From: CAZNPL01 sp964574815
GTDB lineage: Bacteria > Planctomycetota > Phycisphaerae > UBA1845
Length of the DNA stretch: 64,000 nt
Direction: 5' to 3'
Assembly (NCBI GenBank): GCA_964574815.1
Contig: CAZNPL010000008.1
Location: 102,782 to 166,781, forward strand
The notes under the pieces were generated by a model. The model worked only from the letters and a program-made list of their open reading frames with translations, searched no databases and was not told where the DNA came from. The position numbers and the translations under genes were made by a program. Shown one piece after another: positions 43,550-52,344 of this stretch (position 1 is its first letter; every line of letters starts with the position of its first letter).

Positions 43550-46426
43550 TCACCACGGGACGGGGGACGACGTGCCCATGCCGGGCCCCAGAATGACCGC
43601 GTTCATCAACAAACGACCGGTGCCCTCGAAGTAGCCGCGGAAGAACGGATCCGTGGCAAAAAGAATCACCTGCCCCCGGCCGCGCCGCTCCACCGTGGCG
43701 TACGCCGTGCTCGCCCAACGCTCACGCGCCTCCGGCCACATCAGCCCGCTCAGGCGAATCGCACCCGCCTCGGCCAGCCGAGCAGGGGTGGCCACCGGCG
43801 GCTTTGACATGTAAGCCCTGCTGCCTGAGAGCAGCACGGGAAGCCGGTCACCGGCGCCGAAACACAACCAATGTTCCGTATCCAGCAACGCCGCCGCAAT
43901 GACGCCCCGAGGGCGAAACCGCTGTTGCCATTCATCGGCCCGTTGCAAAGCCTCGATGTCCGAGCGAGGCGTTTGCTTCAGCCTTCCGTTGTCCTCGGAG
44001 GCATCCAGCTCCGCATCATCGCCCGCATCAACGCTGGTTCCCCAGACAACGTCCGGATCGACTTGAACATCTCGGGCTTCACGCTCGTGCGCAACGGCTT
44101 CCTCGTACACGCTTAATTCGTCGACTACGTCCCGCTTAAGGCGAACCGCCGACAGCTTGCGATCCTCGTCGATCACGTACGCCGCCGAATTGCCCATCGC
44201 GATCAACGTGCCACCGGCTTCGACCCATGTCCTGAGCTTCTCGGCCCCTTGCTCGCCGAGAACCGCCGCCAGGCCCGCGCCCCGAGAGTTCGGAAGAATA
44301 ATGACGTTATACTTGCGCAGGTCCATGAAGGTCATGTATTGAACGTTGATGGGCGAGACGCGAAGGTTCAGGCGGGCGTCAAACAAATGCCAGATGGCGC
44401 CGAACGAAGTGGACGACGTAGGCCACTGAGAGGCGATCGCCACCCGCGGCGGCTGCAGCAGGCTGAAGCGCCTGCCGCCGAGATCAGGTCCGTCTTCGCT
44501 GAGGGCCGTGTCGACGCCGTAAACCTCGATACGCAGTGTGGTCGCCAGATCGTTCAGCAGCGGAGCCAACGTCGCGTCATTCTCGTTTTTCCGAATCAGC
44601 ACGGTGCCCGGCCTGAATTCCCGACCTTCAATTCTGAAGGGCTTGGTCGCCGCGCGCACTTTGTGCCCGCCATCCAGAAGTCGTACCAACGCGGCGTAAA
44701 CGTCACCGCTGGCACCGTCAATCAACCAGCCAAAGGCCGGATCCTGTTTCACAGCCGCTTCCGAAATTCTCTCCTGGCGTTTCGATTCCCTCGAGCCGAC
44801 CGCCGGTGCCGCCTCAACCCAGTAGGCGTCGAGGCCATACGCCATCGGCACGTTCCAGGCGCTGATGTCATACAGTCGACTTCCCCGCCCCTTTTCAATC
44901 GATTCGCGCTCCTCATGCAAAAACTCGTCGGAAGTGTGGGGATCAAATGCGAATAGCGCGTGAAGCAGACGGCGGCGAGGTTGGTCCGATCGAACAACGA
45001 TCGTGCCCGCCGGAAGCGACATCTTCTCGTGCCGGCCGCCCCACACATCAACCGCATCGGCTGCCTCGAACGCGTCGGCCGCAACGGTAAACTCGATGCC
45101 CTGTCGTCTCAGGAGATCCCTCAGCCTCTCCATCCGAGCGGCGTCGGCGTTAGGCGGAACGAGCAGCGTCTCGTTGTGCGGTCCTTGCGGGGAGACGGCC
45201 CATTGGCTTTCCTTGAGATAACTGTCGAGGATGGCGGTGCGGTTCGATTGCAGCGTGGCGAGGTTGGCGAAGGTGCTGACGATCTGCTGGTGGACCGCCT
45301 GCTCGTAAGTCAGCGTTCGACCGGTGGCCTGCTTGATGGCCGCTGCGTTGACCCCCGCTTGCTCATACAGCAGCCCGATGGAGCCGATCAATGTCCCCCA
45401 CGCATTAGTATAACCGGGATACCATTCCTCGTACCATTCCTGCGTGTAGTAACTCCACCCGCGGCGATCGAACGCTTTCGCGTGATCCGCGGAGAACAAG
45501 CGGCGCCACTCCATGATCTGCGGCGATACGTGCACGTTGATGGGCTCCCGAGGCGGCTCGAAAAGGTATGTGTCGAGACCGCCCATCTCGTGGGAGTCGA
45601 TCAGGAGCTGCGGATTCCAGGAACCGATGGCCGCAACGCGCCCGCGCGTCTCGGGATGCACCAGGCCCACCCAGTCACGATTCAGATCAAACAGGTAGTG
45701 ATTGCCACGCCCCGCGGACCACAGCCCCATGTGCTGCATCGCCTGATGATCCGTGTTGAGCACCTCGCCGGAAAGCTGTCGTATCTGCGCGAGATAGCGC
45801 TCCCGGCCGTCAGGGTTCATCGTCGGGTCGATGTGGATCACGAGCTCGTCGCGAAGCGTCTGGATCCGTTCTGTGGTTCCCGCGGCAAGCTCGTAAGCGA
45901 CCCACATCGCGGCGTCGGTGCTCGACAACTCGTCTCCATGAATCCCGTACGCAAGCCACGCGATCGCCGGCTGATCGTCGATCCAGTCCGCTGGTGATGC
46001 ATCGTCGTTCAACTTCCGGGGATCGGCCAGTTGGGCATTGCGCCGCTTGATCTGATCGAGCCGGCTGTGGTTCTCGCGACTCGTAATCGTTACATAATTG
46101 AGCGCCCTGCCTTCGTAAGTCTCACCGTAACGCGTCATCGTCACGAACGGCGAAGACTCGGCAAGTGCCGTGAGATAGCGAATCAGCGGCTCGTAGCGGA
46201 CGGCCGTCGCCCCGACCGGATGCCCGATGATCGACGCGGGCGTTGGGACGGCTACATCAAACTCGGCATGATCCGCAAAGGGCGTCCCGCGGACCGTCGT
46301 GCCCGCGGGTTGATGCTGCGCCGTCACGCCGCTGCTGATGCAGCCTGTGGCCAGTGCCATAGTCAGCACGACCGCACGACAGGCGACGATTTGGCCTTTC
46401 ATCCGAAAGCTATGTGTGTTCGTCAT
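43550..46426 (-). CDS. M14-family zinc carboxypeptidase-like exported protein
   Basis: 958 aa from ATG 46426; a signal peptide or lipoprotein signal (VLTMALATGC) follows. The M14 fold at residues about 80-350 has the zinc ligands HGDE (GIHGDELSSTDAAMW) and a later His (LIDSHEMGG), plus HIDPTMNPDGRERY. The catalytic Glu may be in LYEQAG, but I cannot place it firmly. The C-terminal half is a long glutamine-amidotransferase-like extension typical of large secreted M14 proteins (NVIILPNSRGAGLAAVLGEQ). It probably cleaves peptides outside the cell. Confidence 0.85.
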   Translation of the reverse strand: MTNTHSFRMKGQIVACRAVVLTMALATGCISSGVTAQHQPAGTTVRGTPFADHAEFDVAVPTPASIIGHPVGATAVRYEPLIRYLTALAESSPFVTMTRYGETYEGRALNYVTITSRENHSRLDQIKRRNAQLADPRKLNDDASPADWIDDQPAIAWLAYGIHGDELSSTDAAMWVAYELAAGTTERIQTLRDELVIHIDPTMNPDGRERYLAQIRQLSGEVLNTDHQAMQHMGLWSAGRGNHYLFDLNRDWVGLVHPETRGRVAAIGSWNPQLLIDSHEMGGLDTYLFEPPREPINVHVSPQIMEWRRLFSADHAKAFDRRGWSYYTQEWYEEWYPGYTNAWGTLIGSIGLLYEQAGVNAAAIKQATGRTLTYEQAVHQQIVSTFANLATLQSNRTAILDSYLKESQWAVSPQGPHNETLLVPPNADAARMERLRDLLRRQGIEFTVAADAFEAADAVDVWGGRHEKMSLPAGTIVVRSDQPRRRLLHALFAFDPHTSDEFLHEERESIEKGRGSRLYDISAWNVPMAYGLDAYWVEAAPAVGSRESKRQERISEAAVKQDPAFGWLIDGASGDVYAALVRLLDGGHKVRAATKPFRIEGREFRPGTVLIRKNENDATLAPLLNDLATTLRIEVYGVDTALSEDGPDLGGRRFSLLQPPRVAIASQWPTSSTSFGAIWHLFDARLNLRVSPINVQYMTFMDLRKYNVIILPNSRGAGLAAVLGEQGAEKLRTWVEAGGTLIAMGNSAAYVIDEDRKLSAVRLKRDVVDELSVYEEAVAHEREARDVQVDPDVVWGTSVDAGDDAELDASEDNGRLKQTPRSDIEALQRADEWQQRFRPRGVIAAALLDTEHWLCFGAGDRLPVLLSGSRAYMSKPPVATPARLAEAGAIRLSGLMWPEARERWASTAYATVERRGRGQVILFATDPFFRGYFEGTGRLLMNAVILGPGMGTSSPVPW

Positions 46427-46611
46427 ACAGTTCTTTGCTCCCTCGTATTCCGGCTCGTGACGCGCGACTATACGCGACGCGGCAGTCTCAGACAAACACG
46501 CAACATGCCCGCTTGACAGAAACGTGTCCCGTTCGATATGGAAACCGGATGCTGACGAACTCCCCAACGCCCTCGAGCAGCGGATCGGCAAGGCCGCGAC
46601 GGAATTGAACC

Positions 46612-47091
46612 ATGTCGGAAGACACTTCGCGCCCAAACGAGTCGTTTTCACCACGCATCAAGCGGCTCGCTGACGACCACGAGCATTTCGCCGACCTGAT
46701 GATCCGGCACCAGGAGGCGCTGATCGCTTTGGAACTTGACGAAGCGGTTCGCTTGTTCGAAGAGCTGCGCTGCGGCAAAACCGAACACATGCAGTACGAG
46801 AACGCCGAGTTGCTGCCCGCCTATGCCGAGCATGTGCGTTGGGATCGGGGCGGGCGGCCCGATCTCTTCCGCGCTGAGCACGACCAGATCTATCACATGA
46901 TGAACGTGCTGACAGAGACCCTGAACGACCTGCGTCGCCCGGCTGCGCTCACCAGGCGGGCCGTTATCGACCAGATCGACGCCGAGAAGGCGCTCAAGGG
47001 AGTCCTGGAACACCACTCACTTCGGGAGGATTTCCATCTCCTCCCGGCAATGTCGCGATTGGAACGGGCCGGGGCGTGGCCCGGAGAATGA
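46612..47091 (+). CDS. Hemerythrin HHE-type protein
   Basis: 159 aa helical protein with the iron-ligand pattern of the hemerythrin-like fold: LADDHEHFADLMIRHQ, a His and Glu pair in HMQYENAELLPAY, AEHDQIYHMM and VLEHHSLREDFHLLP. Its role may be oxygen, NO or iron sensing or storage. It is divergent from the carboxypeptidase gene (185-bp gap) and precedes the NfeD-flotillin pair by 188 bp without obvious co-transcription. Confidence 0.88.
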   Translation: MSEDTSRPNESFSPRIKRLADDHEHFADLMIRHQEALIALELDEAVRLFEELRCGKTEHMQYENAELLPAYAEHVRWDRGGRPDLFRAEHDQIYHMMNVLTETLNDLRRPAALTRRAVIDQIDAEKALKGVLEHHSLREDFHLLPAMSRLERAGAWPGE

Positions 47092-47279
47092 TGCCGGAGT
47101 GCGCCCGCAATACAAATCTTAACAAAAACCGACACCCGGCCTCTTCCATTGCGGAGATTCGGACGATTCTGAAGACGGGCCGTCTTTCTAATGGCGGGTG
47201 CACGGGGGTGTGGTAAACTGCCGATAGAAGGCCGGACACAGGCCTGCAAATCGTAGCGGGTGGCGGTGGAGGACGAACC

Positions 47280-47981
47280 ATGATCGAGTACCTGATGAGT
47301 ATGCCGGTCACGGCCCCGATGCTGGCGGCCACCCCGTCCCTTGGAGCGGTTTATATCATCTGCCTGATCGTCGGTGGCGGCTTGCTCATCGTCTCGACAG
47401 TCTTTGGCGGCGACGCGGACGCCGACATCAGCACGGACGTGGGGGCTGACATCGACGTGGATGTCGACGCGGACGTGGACATGGACATCGCCGGCGATGT
47501 GACGGCCGATGCTGGGGCGGCCCACGCACACCACGCACCCAGCGTGCTGTCCCTCACGAACTGGTTTTCGGTCAGCTTCCTTATCTACTTCGCGGCGATG
47601 TTCGGACTGGTTGGAACCACGCTCACCTACTTGAGCGACACCTCTTCCGGAGCCGTCCTGATCTGGGCGGTGGCCGGTGGGCTGGTTGTCGGCCAGGGCG
47701 TGCATCAGTTGCTGCGATACCTGCGACGAAGCAGCGGAGACAGTCAGATCACGCGCCAGGATTTCGTGAACCAGACCGGGCGCGTGACGGTGGCGATCGC
47801 CCCAGGCCGGACGGGTGAGGTCGCCGTCCGCATCCGCGGCGGCGAGCGCTTCGTCGCCGCCGTCGCACGCCGAAGCGACGAATCCTTCAAATCCGGTGAT
47901 CCCATCGGCGTTGTCGGCTTCAGCGGCGGCAAGGCCGAAGTCGTGTCGCGCCAGGAATTCGAGTTTGTGAACCAATCTTAA
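47280..47981 (+). CDS. NfeD/YuaF-like flotillin partner with Asp-rich repeats
   Basis: 233 aa. The first hydrophobic helix (SLGAVYIICLIVGGGLLIVS) is followed by an unusual Asp-rich string of alternating DAD/DVD steps (about residues 45-75) and AHAHHAP. Two more helices and a C-terminal OB-like domain (TGRVTVAIAPGRTGEVAVRI, VVGFSGGKAEVVSRQ) complete the NfeD/YuaF pattern. The gene ends 13 bp before the flotillin gene, the usual arrangement for these membrane microdomain pairs. Confidence 0.82.
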   Translation: MIEYLMSMPVTAPMLAATPSLGAVYIICLIVGGGLLIVSTVFGGDADADISTDVGADIDVDVDADVDMDIAGDVTADAGAAHAHHAPSVLSLTNWFSVSFLIYFAAMFGLVGTTLTYLSDTSSGAVLIWAVAGGLVVGQGVHQLLRYLRRSSGDSQITRQDFVNQTGRVTVAIAPGRTGEVAVRIRGGERFVAAVARRSDESFKSGDPIGVVGFSGGKAEVVSRQEFEFVNQS

Positions 47982-47994
47982 ACGGGAGGCGGCC

Positions 47995-49341
47995 ATGCTA
48001 ATCTCGCTGCTGGGACAAGGGTCAGAGTCGGCTGCAATGGTCATTGGGGCAGCTGCGCTGTTCGTCATTGTGGCGTTCGTAGTGCTGATAGCCCGGCTGA
48101 TGGTGGTCGGGAACCCCAGCGAGCTGCTGGTCATCAGCGGGCGACGGACACGCGAGGGATGGGGCTATCGGACGCTCATCGGCGGCCGAACCCTCGTCAT
48201 CCCCATCATTGAGAAAGTCTCGCGCATCAGCCTGCGGAACATGCAGGTCGGTCTCGAGGTCAAGGCCCAGTCCGGCGGAGGCAAAATGATCCCCGTAACG
48301 GTCACGGGTGTGGCCAACGTCAAGGTCTCATCCGAGCCGGAGGTCATGGGCAACGCCATCGAGCGTTTCCTGGGGCAGCCCCAGCAGGAGCTGCAGCGCG
48401 TCGCCCGTGAGACGCTGGAAGGCGGTCTCCGCGCCGTCATCGGCAAGATGACGCCGGAGGAGATTGTTGAGGACCGCGACAAATTCGTGGCGACCGTCAT
48501 GAAGGAAGTCTGGGACGACTTCCGCAAGCTGGGCATCATCATCGACAGCGTGAACATCCAGAACGTCCACGACGAGGACCAGTACCTTGAGTCCATCGCC
48601 CGTAAGGCGTCGGCCGAGGTTCGGGCGACCGCCCGCCAGTACGAAGCGCAGCGCAAGTCCGAGGCCGACATCAAGGAAGCCGAGGCGGATGCCGCGGCTC
48701 GAAAGGGTCGCGCCGATCGCGATGCCGAGGCCAAGACCGCCGAGGCCGCCGGTCACCAGAAGTCCGAGCAGGCGCGCCTGGGGGCCGAGAAGGCCATCGC
48801 CGAGGCGGACAACGCACTGCGCATCCGAAAGGCCGAGCTGAACCGCGAGGCCGCCCTCAAGGAAGCCGAGGCTCAGCAGGCCGCGGCTAAGGCCGAGGAG
48901 GCCCGACTCCAGGCGACTAAGGTCACCGAGGCCGATGCCGAGCGAGACGTCGCTAAGGCCAAAGCCGAGGGTGACGCCGCCAGGGTCCTTGAAGAGGGCA
49001 AGTCCCGGGCGGCCGCGATCGAGTGCATCGGCAAGGCGATCCAGGCTCACCCCGAAGCACTCAAGGTCATGCTGGCCGAAATGATGCCGGGCGTCGTCGC
49101 CGAGCTGAGCAAGACCATCCAGGGCGTGCAGCTCTCGGACGTGACGGTCTTCGACAGCGGCAACGGCCAGGCAATCGCCGGTGCCGCCATGGGCCGGGCA
49201 CGAATGCTCTCCGAATCGCTCGGCACATTGGAGTCGGTGCTCGGAATCGATCTGCGTGACCTGGCTCAGACAATCGCCGGGGGCGTCACCGACACGCCCA
49301 AAACCGACGGTAGAACCGCGCCGGTCGTAACCGACGCATAA
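47995..49341 (+). CDS. Flotillin/SPFH-domain protein (YqiK-like)
   Basis: 448 aa. One N-terminal membrane helix (MVIGAAALFVIVAFVVLIAR) and the SPFH/band-7 domain (RTLVIPIIEKVSRISLRNMQ, VTVTGVANVKVSSEPEVMG, IIIDSVNIQNV) precede a long coiled coil rich in Ala-Glu-Lys (about residues 210-350) and a C-terminal oligomerisation tail. It forms membrane scaffolds with the NfeD-like protein upstream. The ribosome site AACGGGAGG lies in the 13-bp gap. Confidence 0.95.
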   Translation: MLISLLGQGSESAAMVIGAAALFVIVAFVVLIARLMVVGNPSELLVISGRRTREGWGYRTLIGGRTLVIPIIEKVSRISLRNMQVGLEVKAQSGGGKMIPVTVTGVANVKVSSEPEVMGNAIERFLGQPQQELQRVARETLEGGLRAVIGKMTPEEIVEDRDKFVATVMKEVWDDFRKLGIIIDSVNIQNVHDEDQYLESIARKASAEVRATARQYEAQRKSEADIKEAEADAAARKGRADRDAEAKTAEAAGHQKSEQARLGAEKAIAEADNALRIRKAELNREAALKEAEAQQAAAKAEEARLQATKVTEADAERDVAKAKAEGDAARVLEEGKSRAAAIECIGKAIQAHPEALKVMLAEMMPGVVAELSKTIQGVQLSDVTVFDSGNGQAIAGAAMGRARMLSESLGTLESVLGIDLRDLAQTIAGGVTDTPKTDGRTAPVVTDA

Positions 49342-49398
49342 CCGCCGTCACAGAAGGGCGATGCGAAGGGCATGGGAAGTGCCACCGATGCCCTTCAG

Positions 49399-49426
49399 GT
49401 GTCACTGGCGGCTTGCCCGCCAAGGC
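49399..49426. repeat. Dispersed intergenic repeat unit
   Basis: GTCACTGGCGGCTTGCCCGC lies in this gene-free stretch. Related units with TGYCACTGG and GCCCGCC are at 57402-57427 and 63817-63847, and a degenerate one at 63717-63741. All are between genes. The rest of 49342-49587 shows nothing else. Confidence 0.45.
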
Positions 49427-49587
49427 TTCCACCAAAACCGCAGCCCCGGCAGACTCCAGCCGGTTGCTGCCAAACAGACAATCTCATACTACGTCCGCGG
49501 CTTCTTTCGTGCGACCTGTGTCCTCCACCGCCGGAAAAGCCGCGGACGTTTTGTTCGTTGTTTGTTGAGAATCCCCCTGCTCGGCGA

Positions 49588-50475
49588 CTACTCCCCCATC
49601 AATACCGCCAAGAGCGTGGTCCCCGCAGTCAACAGATGCAAAGCAAAAGGAATCAAACACGTGTTCGTCCGATACGCCACAAACGCCAAGGCAACCCCCC
49701 CGGGAACGGATAACAGAAACTCGCGCGGGTCTTTCCCCAGGTGAATGGCTCCGAACAGCAAACCCGAGCATAGGATGGCCGGCACGCAATAAGCGGGCAA
49801 CCCCAACCACCTGACGACACGCGCCCGACCCACTGCTCCTTCCGTCGGCTGAGCCAGCCCAAGCCACCGCAAAAAACGAATCGCCCCCCGGCAGGCGGAG
49901 CAGTGCACCGGCGCGGGCGCGGGCCATCGGCCCCCAGGCCGTGCCGCGGCCAGCACAATGCCGTGAAAAAACACGTGCTCCCCAGCCATGTTGGCCACAT
50001 AGTAGCCGACAAACACCGCCCAGCCCGCCTCCTCGAGCTGACGAACGTAGTAGTCCGCCAGTGTCGAGCCCCGAGCCATCCAGATTAGAAACGGCAGGGC
50101 GCCCACGTACCCGACCATCAACATCCGCCAACCGAAAACGTTGGGCCGACGGAATCCGATGTCGCGCGGGCCGCCGCGTCCGAAAAGCGCCATAAGCGTC
50201 CAGGGCACGACAATCCCGAGCAGGAGTAGGTACATCCCGTGCCGGACGAGGTGCTTCTGCTCAGGTCTCCACTGTTGGAAGTCCAAAAGCCGCTCAGGAG
50301 CAAGGTACACCGGAGCCCTGACTTCATGTATCGCTCGAGCCACACTACCCCCGAACCACGCCTCCGGCGTCACGAAAAACAACAGCACGTAGGCGGTGAG
50401 CACGACAATCGAAACCCCGCAGACCAGTGCCTGACCCCGGGAGACGCCGGACAATCCTGCTGACGCACCGTTCAC
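49588..50475 (-). CDS. CPBP-like intramembrane protein with altered active-site motif
   Basis: 295 aa from GTG 50475, chosen because GGGGGA lies 8 bp upstream; the open frame upstream lacks membrane character. There are about eight helices. The CPBP/Abi motif region reads GEHVFFHGIVL where the family has EExxxR, and the later motifs are GAIHLGKDPREF and FALHLLTAG. One Glu of the pair and the Arg are replaced by His, so protease activity is doubtful. A second, standard CPBP gene is at 54402-55259. Confidence 0.65.
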   Translation of the reverse strand: MNGASAGLSGVSRGQALVCGVSIVVLTAYVLLFFVTPEAWFGGSVARAIHEVRAPVYLAPERLLDFQQWRPEQKHLVRHGMYLLLLGIVVPWTLMALFGRGGPRDIGFRRPNVFGWRMLMVGYVGALPFLIWMARGSTLADYYVRQLEEAGWAVFVGYYVANMAGEHVFFHGIVLAAARPGGRWPAPAPVHCSACRGAIRFLRWLGLAQPTEGAVGRARVVRWLGLPAYCVPAILCSGLLFGAIHLGKDPREFLLSVPGGVALAFVAYRTNTCLIPFALHLLTAGTTLLAVLMGE

Positions 50476-50687
50476 AGAGGTCCCCCAATGCGCTGCCTCG
50501 GGAAAGCCCGCCCCGGGCCGTTCGCCGTTGTCGCACTGCACAAAGTCGACCGAGACGAAAATCCTAACCCACCCCGCTGCAGCGGGCGAGCACGCGGCCG
50601 TCGCCCCCAAAAAACTTGCCGCCGCCCCGCCACCTGCAGAGAATCCAGGTGGCAAAATAAACCATCGTTCTGTAGGGGATTATCGCC

Positions 50688-51515
50688 ATGACTACATGGA
50701 ACAAATGGGTGGACCGCCTCGTCAGCGTGGGCATCGCTCTGGCACTCGTCAAAACCACTGCCTGTGCCCAGAAAGATACCCAAGACAAATCCAACGCCGA
50801 TCGAAGCCCGTCTCAGACGACCTACACGGATCGTGGCCTGCCGCGCACAACGGAACGACAGGACGATCGGGAGGCCATGGTCCGAAGCCAGATCAAGAGT
50901 CGAGGCATCGACGATCCGGCCGTACTCGCCGCAATGCGGGCCGTGCCCAGGCACTGGTTCGTGCCCGACGACGTGAAACCGTATGCCTACTATGATCGCC
51001 CCCTGCCCATCGGAGAGGACCAGACGATTTCCCAGCCCTACATCGTGGCATTCATGACAGAGGCTCTGAACCTCACCTCCGAGTCCAAAGTGCTCGAGGT
51101 GGGAACCGGCTCAGGCTATCAGGCGGCCGTCCTCTCGGAGATCACACCCCACGTCTACACCATCGAAATCGTCGAGCCGCTCGCGAAACGAGCCATCGTC
51201 ACGTTCAAGAAGCGAGGATACAACGACATCGAAGCCAAAATCGGCGACGGATACGCCGGCTGGCCCGAGCACGCCCCTTTCGATGCCATCATCGTCACCT
51301 GCGCACCGGGTCACGTACCACCTAAGCTCTTTGAGCAACTCAAGCCCGGCGGCCGCCTATGTATACCGGTCGGCGGGCAGTTCCGTACGCAGTGGCTCGA
51401 ACTCGTCACCAAAGACGAGAATGGAAACAGAAACGTTGAAAAACTCATGCCCGTGCGTTTTGTGCCGATGACAGGCAACGCCGAACGTCGCGGGAACGAT
51501 GGCGATAAACCGTAG
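50688..51515 (+). CDS. pcm: Exported protein-L-isoaspartate O-methyltransferase
   Basis: 275 aa. An N-terminal signal or lipoprotein signal (IALALVKTTAC) precedes about 30 linker residues and a full PIMT domain: MVRSQIKSRGIDDPAVLAAM, FVPDDVKPYAYYDRPLPIGE, QTISQPYIVAFM and VLEVGTGSGYQAAVLSEI. PIMT repairs isoaspartyl residues with SAM. A secreted version would need SAM outside the cytoplasm, so either the N-terminus anchors it on the inner side or the substrate arrangement is unusual. Confidence 0.9.
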   Translation: MTTWNKWVDRLVSVGIALALVKTTACAQKDTQDKSNADRSPSQTTYTDRGLPRTTERQDDREAMVRSQIKSRGIDDPAVLAAMRAVPRHWFVPDDVKPYAYYDRPLPIGEDQTISQPYIVAFMTEALNLTSESKVLEVGTGSGYQAAVLSEITPHVYTIEIVEPLAKRAIVTFKKRGYNDIEAKIGDGYAGWPEHAPFDAIIVTCAPGHVPPKLFEQLKPGGRLCIPVGGQFRTQWLELVTKDENGNRNVEKLMPVRFVPMTGNAERRGNDGDKP

Positions 51516-51723
51516 CCGTAAACGGCCGAAAAAAGCCGCCGTACTATTAACAGTAACACTTTCAAGGACGAGCCTCCAACACAGGATGAAGACTCGTCTT
51601 GTGGCACGCTGATTGCCGAATTGCTTCGCGGCGTGGTTGAGTCGCTGCGCGGCCGGATCGGCGGCGGACACGGCAGGTGCCGATCCGCCGGACTGAAGGG
51701 GGTGTAGGCACGAGGAGCGACCG

Positions 51724-52269
51724 ATGATTTACACCTTTGAGGGCAAGCGGCCGGTCATTGGACACGGAACCTTCGTTCATCCGCACGCGGACATTCTCGG
51801 TAACGTACGAATCGGCAGCGATTGCTGGATCGGCCCTGGGGCGCGAATCCGAGGCGACTACGGGCGCATCGAAATAGGCGACAACACCAGCGTCGAGGAC
51901 AACTGCGTGGTCCACGCACGCCCCGGCGAACAAACCAACATCGGCGATTGGGTGACGATCGGGCACGGGGCGATTGTTCACAACGCGACCATCCGAGATT
52001 GGGCCCTGATTGGCATGGGGGCAATTGTCTCCGATTGGGCCGTGGTCGGCGTTTGGGGTATCGTCGCCGAAGGAAGCGTCGTCAAACAGCACCAGGAGAT
52101 CCCGGATGACGGGATCGCGGTAGGTTCGCCTGCCCGACTGCTGGAGAAAACGGTCAGCGAAGCGTTCAAAAAGGAGTGGACCGTTTTCAAACGCACATAC
52201 GTCGATCTGGCCTGGCGGTACCCGACCGGAATGACGACGGAGGGACCAACCGAAGCGACGGCCGGCTGA
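51724..52269 (+). CDS. Gamma-carbonic-anhydrase-like (hexapeptide-repeat) protein
   Basis: 181 aa left-handed beta-helix protein with hexapeptide repeats (ILGNVRIGSDCWIGPGARIR, IGDWVTIGHGAIVHNATI). The metal-ligand His residues of the YrdA/PaaY type appear in VEDNCVVHARPG and IGHGAIVHNA. It may be a carbonic anhydrase or a thioesterase-like partner. It precedes the acyl-CoA synthetase gene by 75 bp on the same strand, which would fit a PaaY-like role with CoA esters. Confidence 0.82.
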   Translation: MIYTFEGKRPVIGHGTFVHPHADILGNVRIGSDCWIGPGARIRGDYGRIEIGDNTSVEDNCVVHARPGEQTNIGDWVTIGHGAIVHNATIRDWALIGMGAIVSDWAVVGVWGIVAEGSVVKQHQEIPDDGIAVGSPARLLEKTVSEAFKKEWTVFKRTYVDLAWRYPTGMTTEGPTEATAG

Positions 52270-52344
52270 CCAAGCCGCCGGGGCCGTGCCGAACATGCCC
52301 GGAAGCGGTTTTAGCGTATAGCAAAAGCCTCAGGGAGCGCATCG

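Noticed and set aside
46893..48134. 413-residue minus-strand frame across hemerythrin end and NfeD-like gene
   Set aside because: Covers two well-supported plus-strand genes and an intergenic gap; composition is that of an antisense shadow.
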